From: Erysipelotrichaceae bacterium
GTDB taxonomy: Bacteria > Bacillota_I > Bacilli_A > Erysipelotrichales > Erysipelotrichaceae
NCBI GenBank assembly: GCA_024681275.1
Contig: JAILBD010000285.1
Span: 1 to 13,801 of the forward strand
Length of the DNA stretch: 13,801 nt
Direction: 5' to 3'
Both the position numbers and the translations under genes were made by a program. Shown one piece after another: positions 5,584 to 13,504 of the stretch (positions within the stretch are counted from its first letter, which is position 1; the number at the start of each line of letters is the position of its first letter). Under the pieces are notes generated by a model. The model searched no databases. It was not told the DNA's origin and saw only the letters and a program-made list of their open reading frames with translations.

Positions 5584-6929
5584 TACATGAACGCCTCCTC
5601 ATTCTTATAAGAACTTGAGTTTCTGTAAGTGATCAGGGTGACGACCGTCAGGATAACGAATGTCAGGATGCCGATTACAGAACCAAGGTTATAATACTGC
5701 TGGTCTACGGTCAGCTTATACAGCCAGGTTACAAGCAGGTCGGTCTGACCAGCTGTATCACCAACATATGTAGGGCCGCCATTAGATAGCAGATAGATGA
5801 CATTGAAGTTGTTGATGTTGCCAACGAAACTTGAGATCAGATAAGGTGTTGTTACAAACAGCATATACGGCAGCGTGATCCTGAAGAAGATCTTGACCGG
5901 ACCTGCACCGTCCATTTTGGCAGCTTCGTAAAGCTCAGCCGGAATGTTCTGCAGAATACCAGTGACTTGAAGCATCGTATAAGGAATACCTACCCAGAGG
6001 TTTATCAGAATGATCGTAACCTTCGCCAGATTGGCATTCTGCCAGAAAGGAATCGACTCCCCTATCAACCCAATATTCTTAAGCAGAACATTGATGGCTC
6101 CCGAAGGTTGAAGCATGATGTTCATGATCATCAGCGTTACAAACTGCGGTACTGCAATAGAAAGTACGAAACAGAATCTCCAGAAAGCCTTGCCTTTGGT
6201 ATCTTTTCTATTGATGATCATGGCCAGGATCATGCCCAGGATATAGTTGAGGAACGTCGCAAAGATCGCCCAGACCACTGTCCATCTTAATACTTGCCAG
6301 AATTGACGGCCGATATTGCCGTTCATGTTCAATACACGGCCAAACTGTGTCAGGCCATTCCAGTCAAACAAGATAAGATGATCGCCTTCCTTTGAATAGG
6401 TGGTAAATGCCATTGAAATCATGTAGGCCAAAGGAACGATATTGAAGATCAATATACCAAGACATGGCAGAGTCATGAGAGTGATATAAAGCTTCTTATC
6501 AAACAAACTCCTGATATCTTCCTTAATAGTTGGCACATGTTCACCATTTTCGATCTTTTTTTGCAGAGCATATGAATGTTTCATCTGCAGGATCCACAGA
6601 AATATGATCGCAGCTATGACAAAACAGGTAATGACTCCAGCAAGCAGGATCTGCTGGGAGTTGTCTCCTATCGTATATTCATAGATCTGTTTTGCCTCAT
6701 TCCACACCTTTTCCGATTCTCTATCACCAAGTGATGGAAGCATGGCCAATGAATTGAATCCTGTTCCGATCATATAAAATACAAAAGCGATTTCACAAAG
6801 CAAAATCAAAATACCTTTTGCTATCTGTTTATGCGTAATGATTCCCAGACCCATTAATAATGATGATAACCTGGTTGTCAAATCGCCATATTTCAATGCA
6901 TTTATGACACTGATCTTATTCTTCTCCAT
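5583..6929 (-). CDS. malF: Maltodextrin ABC transporter permease, MalF type
   Basis: Inner-membrane permease partner of MalG. The 448 residues are near the length of Gram-positive MalF/MdxF proteins. Two extra membrane segments lie in the N-terminal part (about 38-56 and 95-115), ahead of the core transport domain, which starts near residue 148. The EAA loop is E336-A-A-K-M-D-G341, the contact point with MalK. The segment L-L-S-N-G-G-P-T near residue 381 is typical of sugar permeases of this group. Between the second and third membrane segments is a charged cytoplasmic stretch (about 116-145). The ATG at 6929 has a perfect AGGAGG (6936-6941) at 6 bases. A strong hairpin separates it from malE upstream, and its stop overlaps the malG start. 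The large periplasm-facing insertion of the enterobacterial MalF is absent, as expected for Firmicutes. Confidence 0.93.
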   Translation of the reverse strand: MEKNKISVINALKYGDLTTRLSSLLMGLGIITHKQIAKGILILLCEIAFVFYMIGTGFNSLAMLPSLGDRESEKVWNEAKQIYEYTIGDNSQQILLAGVITCFVIAAIIFLWILQMKHSYALQKKIENGEHVPTIKEDIRSLFDKKLYITLMTLPCLGILIFNIVPLAYMISMAFTTYSKEGDHLILFDWNGLTQFGRVLNMNGNIGRQFWQVLRWTVVWAIFATFLNYILGMILAMIINRKDTKGKAFWRFCFVLSIAVPQFVTLMIMNIMLQPSGAINVLLKNIGLIGESIPFWQNANLAKVTIILINLWVGIPYTMLQVTGILQNIPAELYEAAKMDGAGPVKIFFRITLPYMLFVTTPYLISSFVGNINNFNVIYLLSNGGPTYVGDTAGQTDLLVTWLYKLTVDQQYYNLGSVIGILTFVILTVVTLITYRNSSSYKNEEAFM

Positions 6930-6964
6930 AAATAACCTCCTCTGATGTTAGTTATTTAAATTGA

Positions 6965-7000
6965 AGTATGGCCGCAATCAAAAGCGATTACGGCCATACT
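6965..7000 (-). promoter_or_regulatory. Inter-cistronic hairpin between malE and malF
   Basis: AGTATGGCCG and CGGCCATACT form a 10-bp GC-rich stem, extended inward by four more pairs after one mismatch, with loop of six. It starts about 14 bases after the malE stop codon. The bases following it on the minus strand are not a T run, so full termination is unlikely. A structure at this place could protect the malE end of the message or lower malF-malG expression, as the hairpin between malE and malF does in enteric bacteria. Confidence 0.65.
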
Positions 7001-7014
7001 CAAACCAATAGTTT

Positions 7015-8241
7015 TTATTGTACGCCTGGATTGTTCAATGTGTTATTCATTGCTTCTGTCTTTTCGGCGGCGTTATCATGAGTAACAGTACCGGCAACAA
7101 GCTCAGCGCCCATTGACTGAGCTGGTGTCCACCAATTGCCCATATTAGCCTGTAATGGCTGAACGATAGAAGCATATGCCATTGTATCCATCTGTGCCTT
7201 TGCAAGAGCATCATCACCGACATTGATATTCTTGTCAGTTGGAATGATATTTCTCTTATCATAGTGAGCCTGCTGAGAAGCAGTATTGCCTAAGTAAGCA
7301 GCTAATGCAACAGCGATCTCCGGATGTTCAGCATATAAAGCAGCCTGAGGGTTCACACCTACAGCTTTTGAACCGGCAAATGACTTCATCTGCTTTTCTT
7401 CACCATTGAGTGTGAAGCTAGGAGCTGGAGCAATACCTAAATTATCGCCATAAGCATCTTTAGCTTTCTGATAATCCCATGTTCCGGAGAAGAAAGCATC
7501 GATGTCGTTTCCAGTAGAAACATCGCCGTTTACAAAGTTAGGATTTGCAACGAGGTCAACAAGATAATTCGTTACTTCAACAGCCTTGTCACCTGAGAAA
7601 TCGAAACCAGCAGCAGCATCGTCACCGTTCTCGCCAAACATTGTGCAGCCGTTAGCTACATAGAATGCAGCGATGTACCATGAGTTGTCTAATGGGAAAG
7701 CGACCTTGCCCTTAGTCAGCATCGTGTCAAGATTCTTAGCATCTTCATCAGAAATAACTGCCTTGTTGTAGTACATGAACCAGGTATTTGCAGTATAAGG
7801 AACACCTAAGACCTGTCCATCATAAGAAACAGTATTGACAGTAGTCTGAGAGTTGTTCTCCTTGATGGCAGAAAGAGTATTGCCGCCAAATTCAGCTAAA
7901 GCGCCTGACTTAAGAAGATCAGGGATCTGGTCGTTAGCATACATGTAGACATCAGCAGCAGCTGCCGGGTCAGTAGTAACGTTGGTTTTGGCATCACCTT
8001 CTGAGCAGACACCGTAATTGAACGTGATCTCCCATTCAGGATGTTCAGCTGCGAAAGCCTCACACTGAGTCTGCAACCACTTGCCATTGTCGTCAGACTG
8101 GTCTTCCTGTGGGCCCCATACTGTGACAGTAACAGCGACTTTATCGCTATTGCCTTCTTCAGCAGGTTTGCTTGAACATCCGGCTAAACCAGCCAGAAGC
8201 AGGAAAGCCAAGCAAATTGTAATAATTTTTTTAATGCTCAT
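7015..8241 (-). CDS. malE: Maltodextrin-binding lipoprotein of the ABC importer, MalE type
   Basis: Extracellular substrate-binding protein anchored to the membrane by lipid. The 408-residue precursor has a clean signal peptide and lipobox L19-A-G-C22, followed by a short flexible S-S-K-P linker. The mature part starts with the solute-binding fold: T-V-T-V-W-G near residues 38-43 and A-D-V-Y-M-Y-A-N-D-Q around 96-105. It includes G-V-P-Y-T near 146-150 and a late M-G-N-W370-W371-T-P segment; an aromatic residue in this last place stacks on the sugar in known maltose-binding proteins. The product is aspartate- and alanine-rich with few basic residues. The ATG at 8241 has GGAGG (8252-8256) upstream. 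It lies between malK and malF, with hairpins on both sides, which may let the binding protein be made in excess over the membrane parts. Maltooligosaccharide is the likely ligand, supported by the adjacent glucan genes. Confidence 0.92.
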   Translation of the reverse strand: MSIKKIITICLAFLLLAGLAGCSSKPAEEGNSDKVAVTVTVWGPQEDQSDDNGKWLQTQCEAFAAEHPEWEITFNYGVCSEGDAKTNVTTDPAAAADVYMYANDQIPDLLKSGALAEFGGNTLSAIKENNSQTTVNTVSYDGQVLGVPYTANTWFMYYNKAVISDEDAKNLDTMLTKGKVAFPLDNSWYIAAFYVANGCTMFGENGDDAAAGFDFSGDKAVEVTNYLVDLVANPNFVNGDVSTGNDIDAFFSGTWDYQKAKDAYGDNLGIAPAPSFTLNGEEKQMKSFAGSKAVGVNPQAALYAEHPEIAVALAAYLGNTASQQAHYDKRNIIPTDKNINVGDDALAKAQMDTMAYASIVQPLQANMGNWWTPAQSMGAELVAGTVTHDNAAEKTEAMNNTLNNPGVQ

Positions 8242-8269
8242 TTTACCTTTTCCTCCATTAAAAATATAT

Positions 8270-8293
8270 GTTCTCCGATAAATCGGTTAGAAC
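8270..8293 (-). promoter_or_regulatory. Inter-cistronic hairpin between malK and malE
   Basis: GTTCT and AGAAC (8289-8293 with 8270-8274) flank CCGAT and ATCGG, giving a nested hairpin with a two-base bulge that starts only two bases after the malK stop codon. The minus strand then reads ATATATTTTTAA, a partly U-rich tract, so partial termination or RNA processing between malK and malE is possible. The stem is modest and the loop tight. Confidence 0.45.
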
Positions 8294-8295
8294 CA

Positions 8296-9498
8296 TTAAT
8301 ATTCCAGATTCTTGCCTGTCTCTTTGTCGAACATATGAACGACGTTAGGAGCAAAAGTGAATCTGACTTTTGATCCGATCGAAAGCGGCTGATTGCCAAG
8401 ATCAAGGGTCGGAACGATGATGATACTATCATGATTGCCCGTATTCAAATGAATGTGAACAGAACTGCCCATCATTTCAGAAACATCTACTGAGCCTTCC
8501 ATCATAGCGCCTTCTACTTCCTTTAGGGTTATATGTTCAGGTCTTGCACCAACGATGATATCCATCGGCTTGACATCATGCTTTCTCAGATTCTCCTGTT
8601 TTTCCTCAGACGGAACGATCTTGGCACCAAGGACATTGATGACATATTGACCATCTTCGATCGCAAGTGCACCATCATAGAAGTTCATCTGCGGCATACC
8701 GATAAATCCGGCAACAAAAGTATTTATCGGATTGTCGAAAACTTCCTGAGGAGTACCGATCTGCTGAATGAGACCGTCTTTCATGATGACGATCCTGTCA
8801 CCCAAAGTCATAGCCTCGGTCTGGTCATGTGTGACATAAATGAATGTAGATTTAATTCTTTGTCTAAGCTTGATGATTTCAGCACGCATCTGGTTTCTTA
8901 ATTTTGCATCGAGGTTTGACAAAGGCTCATCCATCAAAAGAACGCGTGGTTCACGAACAATTGCACGCCCAATCGCAACTCTCTGTCTCTGACCACCAGA
9001 TAAAGCTTTTGGTTTTCTGTTGAGATACTCAGTGATACCCAAGATTTCAGCAGCTTCTTCGACCTGCCTGTCCATCTGATCCTTTGGAACCTTGCGAAGT
9101 TCCAGTGGGAACTGAAGGTTCTGTCTTACGGACATATGAGGATACAAGGCATAGTTTTGGAAAACCATTGCGATGTCTCTGTCTTTCGGTTCGATGTCGT
9201 TCATTCTAACACCGTCGATATACAGATCACCTCTGGTTATGTCTTCCAATCCGGCGATCATCCTCAAGGTCGTTGATTTACCGCATCCTGAAGGGCCGAC
9301 AAAGACGATAAATTCATTGTCTTTCACTTCCAGGTTAAAATCATCTACAGCAACAACGCCTTCTTCAGTAATCTTGAGGTTGACTTTGTTGGTCTCCGGA
9401 TTGTCCTCTTTGGCTTTTTTTAAAAATGCCTTTTGTTTCTTGGTGTTTTCGCCAATAGGATAAATTTTCTGAATATGTTGTAAACTGATTGTTGCCAT
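8296..9498 (-). CDS. malK: Maltodextrin ABC transporter ATPase, MalK/MsmK (UgpC) type
   Basis: Cytoplasmic ATPase that powers import through MalFG. The 400-residue protein has every motif of a working ABC protein: Walker A G68-P-S-G-C-G-K-S-T76, Q-loop Q114, signature L166-S-G-G-Q170, Walker B ending D190-E191, D-loop S-N-L-D 194-197, and the switch H224 in V-T-H-D-Q. Residues from about 245 form the C-terminal TOBE-type regulatory domain of the MalK group. Between the first strand (I-Q-K-I-Y-P) and A-V-D-D-F-N there are about 30 extra, lysine-rich residues (about 15-47). They are absent from compact MsmK proteins. The ATG at 9498 follows a strong GGGAGGG (9503-9509). It is the first gene of its operon, behind a near-consensus promoter. 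Its presence means the importer does not need a shared ATPase from elsewhere, though it could serve other sugar importers too. Confidence 0.94.
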   Translation of the reverse strand: MATISLQHIQKIYPIGENTKKQKAFLKKAKEDNPETNKVNLKITEEGVVAVDDFNLEVKDNEFIVFVGPSGCGKSTTLRMIAGLEDITRGDLYIDGVRMNDIEPKDRDIAMVFQNYALYPHMSVRQNLQFPLELRKVPKDQMDRQVEEAAEILGITEYLNRKPKALSGGQRQRVAIGRAIVREPRVLLMDEPLSNLDAKLRNQMRAEIIKLRQRIKSTFIYVTHDQTEAMTLGDRIVIMKDGLIQQIGTPQEVFDNPINTFVAGFIGMPQMNFYDGALAIEDGQYVINVLGAKIVPSEEKQENLRKHDVKPMDIIVGARPEHITLKEVEGAMMEGSVDVSEMMGSSVHIHLNTGNHDSIIIVPTLDLGNQPLSIGSKVRFTFAPNVVHMFDKETGKNLEY

Positions 9499-9548
9499 AT
9501 TTCCCTCCCTTTATAACATACAAAAAATCTTTCTTTAACTGGATCTAT

Positions 9549-9562
9549 AAGATACAAATCTT
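9549..9562. promoter_or_regulatory. Inverted repeat near the malK transcription start
   Basis: AAGAT and ATCTT separated by four bases lie just downstream of the predicted malK operon start (about 9565). A repressor could bind here, or the repeat may simply fold in the leader RNA. It matches no operator I recognise. Confidence 0.25.
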
Positions 9563-9571
9563 CTTTTCTTC

Positions 9572-9600
9572 ATTATAGCACCGCTATTTTTTCGTGTTAA
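9572..9600 (-). promoter_or_regulatory. Promoter of the malK-malE-malF-malG operon
   Basis: On the minus strand TTAACA (9595-9600) and a perfect TATAAT (9572-9577) are exactly 17 bases apart, and TGC before TATAAT makes an extended -10. Start is expected near 9565, giving a leader of about 66 bases. It lies directly behind the hemW stop codon, with no terminator in between. A promoter this close to consensus implies that control depends on a repressor or catabolite regulator, yet no CcpA-type site was found. Confidence 0.8.
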
Positions 9601-9611
9601 CTCAAATTAAC
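9596..9611. promoter_or_regulatory. Inverted repeat over the malK promoter -35
   Basis: GTTAA and TTAAC separated by six bases cover the -35 element of the malK promoter and the hemW stop codon. The position is right for a repressor that blocks polymerase, but half-sites of five AT-rich bases can occur by chance, and the protein that might bind is unknown. Confidence 0.3.
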
Positions 9612-10695
9612 AATCTTTCATAAAATCAAGTAACACATGATTTAAAAGCTCAAGATTAGTACAGATAAGATGCCCGTCTTTTATCTTTATATATTGATTA
9701 CTTAGGCCTTTGGAATTCTCTTTTTCAAGGTCACAGCTGTATTTTTTATTGAATTTTTCAATATCCAGTCCATATATCGTTCTTAAGGACATCATGATAT
9801 TTTCAAACTTCATGTCTTCAATACTTAATTCAAGATCTTCATCTCTGAAATATTCTTCGTTCAAATATCTGTTGAAATCTCTGGTATTGCTATAGCGATT
9901 GTTTCCGATCTTTCCTGAAGCACCGACAGATAATCCCAAAAAGTCCTCATAAAGCCAGTATCCCATATTGTGTCTAGACTCATAGCCTTCCTTACAGAAA
10001 TTGGAGACTTCATAATGAACGTAGCCATTTTTTCTTAATATTAGATCGATATACTCATACATGTCAGCTTCGATATCTTCATCCAAGTTGCTGACACCTC
10101 TCTTGCCGAAAACAGAATTCTCTTCGATCGTGAGTGAATATAAGGAGATATGCGGCACATTCAGTTCCAGAATATCTTCAACAGTTCTTTTGAGGATATC
10201 CATATCCTGACCCGGAAGTGAATACATCAGATCAACAGATATGTTGTCAAGACCATTTTTCTTAAGCAGTTCTATTCTCTTTTTTACATCAGAAAAACTG
10301 TGTTTTCTGTTTAATGCTTTAAGAATCTCATCATCCGAAGATTGAACGCCCATAGAGATACGATCGATCCCGTATTTAATAAAGAGCTGGATCTTTTCCT
10401 CATCTAGAGATTCGGGATTGACTTCGATCGTATATTCGTTGCAACGGCTGCTGAAAGGCTGGATCATCTTGAACAATCTTTCCAGCTGCTCAACTGATAA
10501 AACGGTGGGAGTACCCCCACCGATATAGATCGTCTCGTATTGATCATGACATGAATCTCTGATCTCTTTTTCCAGTCTGTCCAGCCACCTTTCACTGATC
10601 CTATCACCGTAGATGCGGTGGCAGAAATCACAGTAGTAACATATCGACGAACAGAACGGGACGTGAACGTAAAGATGTTTAATTCTTGTCGTCAT
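9607..10695 (-). CDS. hemW: HemW-type radical SAM protein (heme chaperone, HemN-like)
   Basis: Radical SAM family protein of the HemW branch, once annotated as oxygen-independent coproporphyrinogen oxidase but now known to carry heme in several bacteria. The 362 residues start with H-V-P-F-C15-x3-C19-x2-C22-D-F-C25. The first three cysteines bind the 4Fe-4S cluster, and this spacing with D-F fits HemW and not true HemN. G-G-G-T-P-T (59-64) is the SAM-binding segment, followed by E-V-N-P-E-S near 91-96, G-V-Q-S near 116-119 and D-L-M-Y-S-L-P-G-Q near 155-163. R-H-N-M-G-Y-W (241-247) is also a HemW trait. The ATG at 10695 overlaps the lepA end by 17 bases and lacks a strong ribosome binding site, so coupled translation is likely. 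The 3' half looks much richer in A+T than lepA. lepA-hemW order is common in Bacillota, but hrcA, which often follows, is missing. Confidence 0.9.
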   Translation of the reverse strand: MTTRIKHLYVHVPFCSSICYYCDFCHRIYGDRISERWLDRLEKEIRDSCHDQYETIYIGGGTPTVLSVEQLERLFKMIQPFSSRCNEYTIEVNPESLDEEKIQLFIKYGIDRISMGVQSSDDEILKALNRKHSFSDVKKRIELLKKNGLDNISVDLMYSLPGQDMDILKRTVEDILELNVPHISLYSLTIEENSVFGKRGVSNLDEDIEADMYEYIDLILRKNGYVHYEVSNFCKEGYESRHNMGYWLYEDFLGLSVGASGKIGNNRYSNTRDFNRYLNEEYFRDEDLELSIEDMKFENIMMSLRTIYGLDIEKFNKKYSCDLEKENSKGLSNQYIKIKDGHLICTNLELLNHVLLDFMKDC

Positions 10696-12487
10696 CTAAA
10701 GCCAGCACAGCCATGAAAGCTTCCTGAGGGATCTCTACACTTCCGACCGCTTTCATGCGCTTCTTGCCCTCTCTCTGCTTCTCAAGAAGCTTTTTCTTAC
10801 GGGAGATGTCACCGCCGTAGCACTTCGCAAGGACATCTTTTCTCAAAGACTTGATGTTCGTCCTGGCCAGGACCTTATTTCCGATCGCAGCCTGGATCGG
10901 GATCTCGAACTGCTGCTTCGGCAGGATCTCCTTGAGCTTTACCGTGATCGCCTGACCTCTGTGATAGGCAAAGTCCCTGTGTACGATGATGCTCAAAGCG
11001 TCGATCACTTCACCGTTGATCAGGATATCCATCTTGACCAGATTGGATCTGCGATAGCCGATCAATTCATAATCAAGTGATGCGTAGCCCCTGGAAACAG
11101 ATTTCAGCCTGTCAAAGTATTCAAAAATGATCTCAGACAAAGGCATCTCATAGACCAGCTGATTGCGGTTGTCATCGATATAGATCATATCTTTATAGAT
11201 ACCGCGCTTGTCCTGGGACAGTTGCATGATCGGTCCGATATAGTCATTCGGCACCATGATCGAAGCGCGGACATAAGGTTCTTCAATGCATTCAATGACA
11301 TTCTGCTCCGGCATGAGAGACGGATTATCGATGTATCGGATCGTACCATCGGTCATCGTGACTTTATATATGACAGAAGGCGCTGTCGCGATCAGGTTCA
11401 GATTGTATTCCCTTTCCAGTCTCTCCTGAACGACCTCCATATGCAGAAGACCGAGGAAGCCAAGACGGAAACCGAAGCCGAGTGCCTTTGAAGACTCTGC
11501 TTCAAAAGTCAGGCTGGAATCATTCAACTGCAGTTTTTCCAAAGCGTCCCTGAGATCGTTATACTTGTTGTTGTCAGTCGGATACATGCCACAGTAGACC
11601 ATCGGATTCATCTTCCGATAACCCGGGAGCGCCTCTTCACACGGTCTTTCATCCAGCGTGATCGTATCACCGATATGAATGTCCTTGATCGACTTGATCG
11701 AAGCGCAGAGATAACCGACTTCACCAGCCGAAAGAGAAGCCCTTTTGACCTCACCTGGAGTCTTGACACCGACTTCCGTGACCTCATAGATCGTATCTGC
11801 CTGCATCAGCCGGATATGATCACCGACCTTGACTTTTCCGTCTCTGACGCAGATAAAAACGACCACACCTCTATAGGAATCATAATAGGAATCGAAAACA
11901 AGGGCTTTCAATGGCTTATTTTCGTCTCCACTTGGAGCCGGCAGGTATCTGACGATCCCTTCCAGGACATCTTCCACATTGAGACCTGTCTTCGCCGAGA
12001 TGCATGGCGCATACGAACAATCTAGACCGATGACATCCTCGATCTCTTTCTTGGTCCGATCGATATCCGCGCTAGGAAGGTCGATCTTGTTTATGACCGG
12101 CAGGATCTCCAGATCATTGTCCAAAGCCAGATAGGTGTTGGCTAAAGTCTGGGCTTCGATGCCCTGAGAAGCATCGACGACCAGGATCGCGCCATCGCAT
12201 GCCGCGAGTGACCTGGATACTTCATAGGAGAAGTCGACATGACCCGGCGTATCGATGAGATGAAAGATGTATTCCTGTCCGTCTTTGGCATGATAGGAAA
12301 GCTGAACGACATTCAGTTTTATCGTGATCCCTCTTTCTCTTTCGAGCTCCAGCGAATCCAGGATCTGATCCTGCATCTCTCTTTTGGATACCGTATCGGT
12401 CAATTCCAAAATGCGATCGGCTAAAGTCGATTTACCATGGTCGATATGGGCGATGATGGAAAAATTCCTGATATTCTTCTTATCCAA
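10679..12487 (-). CDS. lepA: Elongation factor 4 (LepA), translational GTPase
   Basis: Ribosome-associated GTPase LepA/EF4, implicated in back-translocation and in translation initiation or 30S biogenesis. Counting from the start chosen here, the protein has 602 residues, normal for LepA. The GTPase motifs are intact: G1 A13-H-I-D-H-G-K-S-T21, switch region E-R-G-I-T-I-K (51-57), D79-T-P-G-H83, N133-K-I-D136 and S164-A-K166. The end carries the LepA-only C-terminal domain, with the basic G-K-K-R-M-K followed by [12 protein letters not shown]. The frame is open further upstream, to an ATG at 12589, but those 34 residues have no place in LepA. They lie over the end of fmt. A TTG at 12487 gives the standard N-terminus ([10 protein letters not shown]) and has AGGTGA five bases upstream, so I use it. 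It overlaps fmt by 8 bases and hemW by 17. Confidence 0.95.
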   Translation of the reverse strand: MDKKNIRNFSIIAHIDHGKSTLADRILELTDTVSKREMQDQILDSLELERERGITIKLNVVQLSYHAKDGQEYIFHLIDTPGHVDFSYEVSRSLAACDGAILVVDASQGIEAQTLANTYLALDNDLEILPVINKIDLPSADIDRTKKEIEDVIGLDCSYAPCISAKTGLNVEDVLEGIVRYLPAPSGDENKPLKALVFDSYYDSYRGVVVFICVRDGKVKVGDHIRLMQADTIYEVTEVGVKTPGEVKRASLSAGEVGYLCASIKSIKDIHIGDTITLDERPCEEALPGYRKMNPMVYCGMYPTDNNKYNDLRDALEKLQLNDSSLTFEAESSKALGFGFRLGFLGLLHMEVVQERLEREYNLNLIATAPSVIYKVTMTDGTIRYIDNPSLMPEQNVIECIEEPYVRASIMVPNDYIGPIMQLSQDKRGIYKDMIYIDDNRNQLVYEMPLSEIIFEYFDRLKSVSRGYASLDYELIGYRRSNLVKMDILINGEVIDALSIIVHRDFAYHRGQAITVKLKEILPKQQFEIPIQAAIGNKVLARTNIKSLRKDVLAKCYGGDISRKKKLLEKQREGKKRMKAVGSVEIPQEAFMAVLALDDDKN

Positions 12488-13418
12488 GTCTTTCACCTGC
12501 CATGTTCCGTCCGTTGCCGTTGAAAAAAGCCTTCGCATCCATCGAATTCTTTCCTTCCGGTCTGATCTGATAGATCTTGATGAAGCCATCTGTGCAATCT
12601 ACGCGCAGATAATCCTTCTCCAGCCCCCGGAATACACCGGCGTCTGTTTCTTCGGCTTTTTCGAAAAAGACTTTCTCGATCTTGTATTTCTTATCTCTGC
12701 AGATGAAATAAGCACCCGGATTGTCCAGAAGACCGCGGATGTGGTCATAGACCTTCTTTGTCTCATCTTCAAAACTGATATGTTCGATCTCTTTATCGAG
12801 ATTGTACGCAAAAGTGGCCTCCTCTTCATTCTGAGGAACTGCACTCACTTCTTTTCTGAAGATATGCGGAAGCAGTTCCAGAAGCATCTCCAGTGCCAGG
12901 TCAGATAGTTTGGAGAACATCGTTGAGTTGGTATCATCGATCATGATCGGGACTGACCTCATCATCAGCACCTCCCCGGCATCCATCTTCTTGGCCATAT
13001 ACATGATTGAAACGCCTGTGTAGTCTTCACCATTGATGATCGCCCTCTGTATCGGTGCGCCGCCTCTGTATTTGGGAAGCAGCGATCCATGCGCATTGAT
13101 GCATCTGTACTCCGGATAATCCAGAACAGCTTCCGGAATGAATTGGCCATATGCTGCCGTAATGATCAGATCCGGCCCATAGGAAAGGACTTCCTCATAT
13201 TCGTCTTTGATCCGACGCGGTGTAAGTACAGGAAGACCCAGTTCCAGAGCCTTTTCTTTCACTTCAGAAGCTTTCAGTTCGTGTTTCCTGCCGACTTCCT
13301 TATCCGGCTGGCTCACGACAGCGACGATATTATATCCGGCATCATAAAGGCCCTCCAGTATATTGGCGGCAAATGCCGGTGTTCCCATAAAAACGATCTT
13401 TTGTTCAAATTGATTCAT
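12480..13418 (-). CDS. fmt: Methionyl-tRNA formyltransferase
   Basis: Formylates the initiator methionyl-tRNA using 10-formyltetrahydrofolate in the cytoplasm. With the ATG at 13418 the protein has 312 residues, close to the E. coli enzyme (315). The N-terminal formyltransferase domain starts with V-F-M-G-T-P-A-F. The catalytic trio is N108, H110 and D146, matching N106, H108 and D144 of E. coli, and S112[10 protein letters not shown] is the family signature. The C-terminal domain, used for tRNA binding, covers about residues 205-312. An in-frame extension to 13511 exists but lies over the promoter region and has no family match. There is no Shine-Dalgarno site before the ATG, and a TATAAT lies so close that the leader may be almost absent. 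It heads the fmt-lepA-hemW unit. The usual partner def is not next to it in this window. Confidence 0.95.
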   Translation of the reverse strand: MNQFEQKIVFMGTPAFAANILEGLYDAGYNIVAVVSQPDKEVGRKHELKASEVKEKALELGLPVLTPRRIKDEYEEVLSYGPDLIITAAYGQFIPEAVLDYPEYRCINAHGSLLPKYRGGAPIQRAIINGEDYTGVSIMYMAKKMDAGEVLMMRSVPIMIDDTNSTMFSKLSDLALEMLLELLPHIFRKEVSAVPQNEEEATFAYNLDKEIEHISFEDETKKVYDHIRGLLDNPGAYFICRDKKYKIEKVFFEKAEETDAGVFRGLEKDYLRVDCTDGFIKIYQIRPEGKNSMDAKAFFNGNGRNMAGERLG

Positions 13419-13427
13419 AACATTAAT

Positions 13428-13433
13428 ATTATA
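13428..13433 (-). promoter_or_regulatory. -10 element of the fmt-lepA-hemW unit
   Basis: A perfect TATAAT on the minus strand ends 9 bases before the fmt ATG, putting the start at about 13421. The -35 region (around 13451-13456, CCTTTA) is poor. It overlaps the divergent rpsT promoter, whose -35 lies inside the spacer. The mRNA would have a leader of only a few bases. Confidence 0.5.
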
Positions 13434-13442
13434 CAGTATTTG

Positions 13443-13471
13443 TTGCATTTTAAAGGTGATTTGCTTATAAT
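13443..13471 (+). promoter_or_regulatory. rpsT promoter
   Basis: TTGCAT (13443-13448) and TATAAT (13466-13471) are 17 bases apart on the plus strand. The start would be near 13478, leaving a leader of about 27 bases with AAGGAGG (13494-13500) four bases from the rpsT ATG. Confidence 0.7.
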
Positions 13472-13504
13472 AAGAAAGCGTAAAAATGAAAGTAAGGAGG
13501 ATAT

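Noticed and set aside
9500..9620. Search for a CcpA catabolite-response element near the mal promoter
   Set aside because: No sequence close to the TGWAANCGNTNWCA consensus was found by eye here or in the malQ-amylase interval.
12384..12908. A 174-codon plus-strand frame over the lepA-fmt junction
   Set aside because: Antisense to two conserved genes, no family resemblance, cysteine- and phenylalanine-rich shadow pattern.
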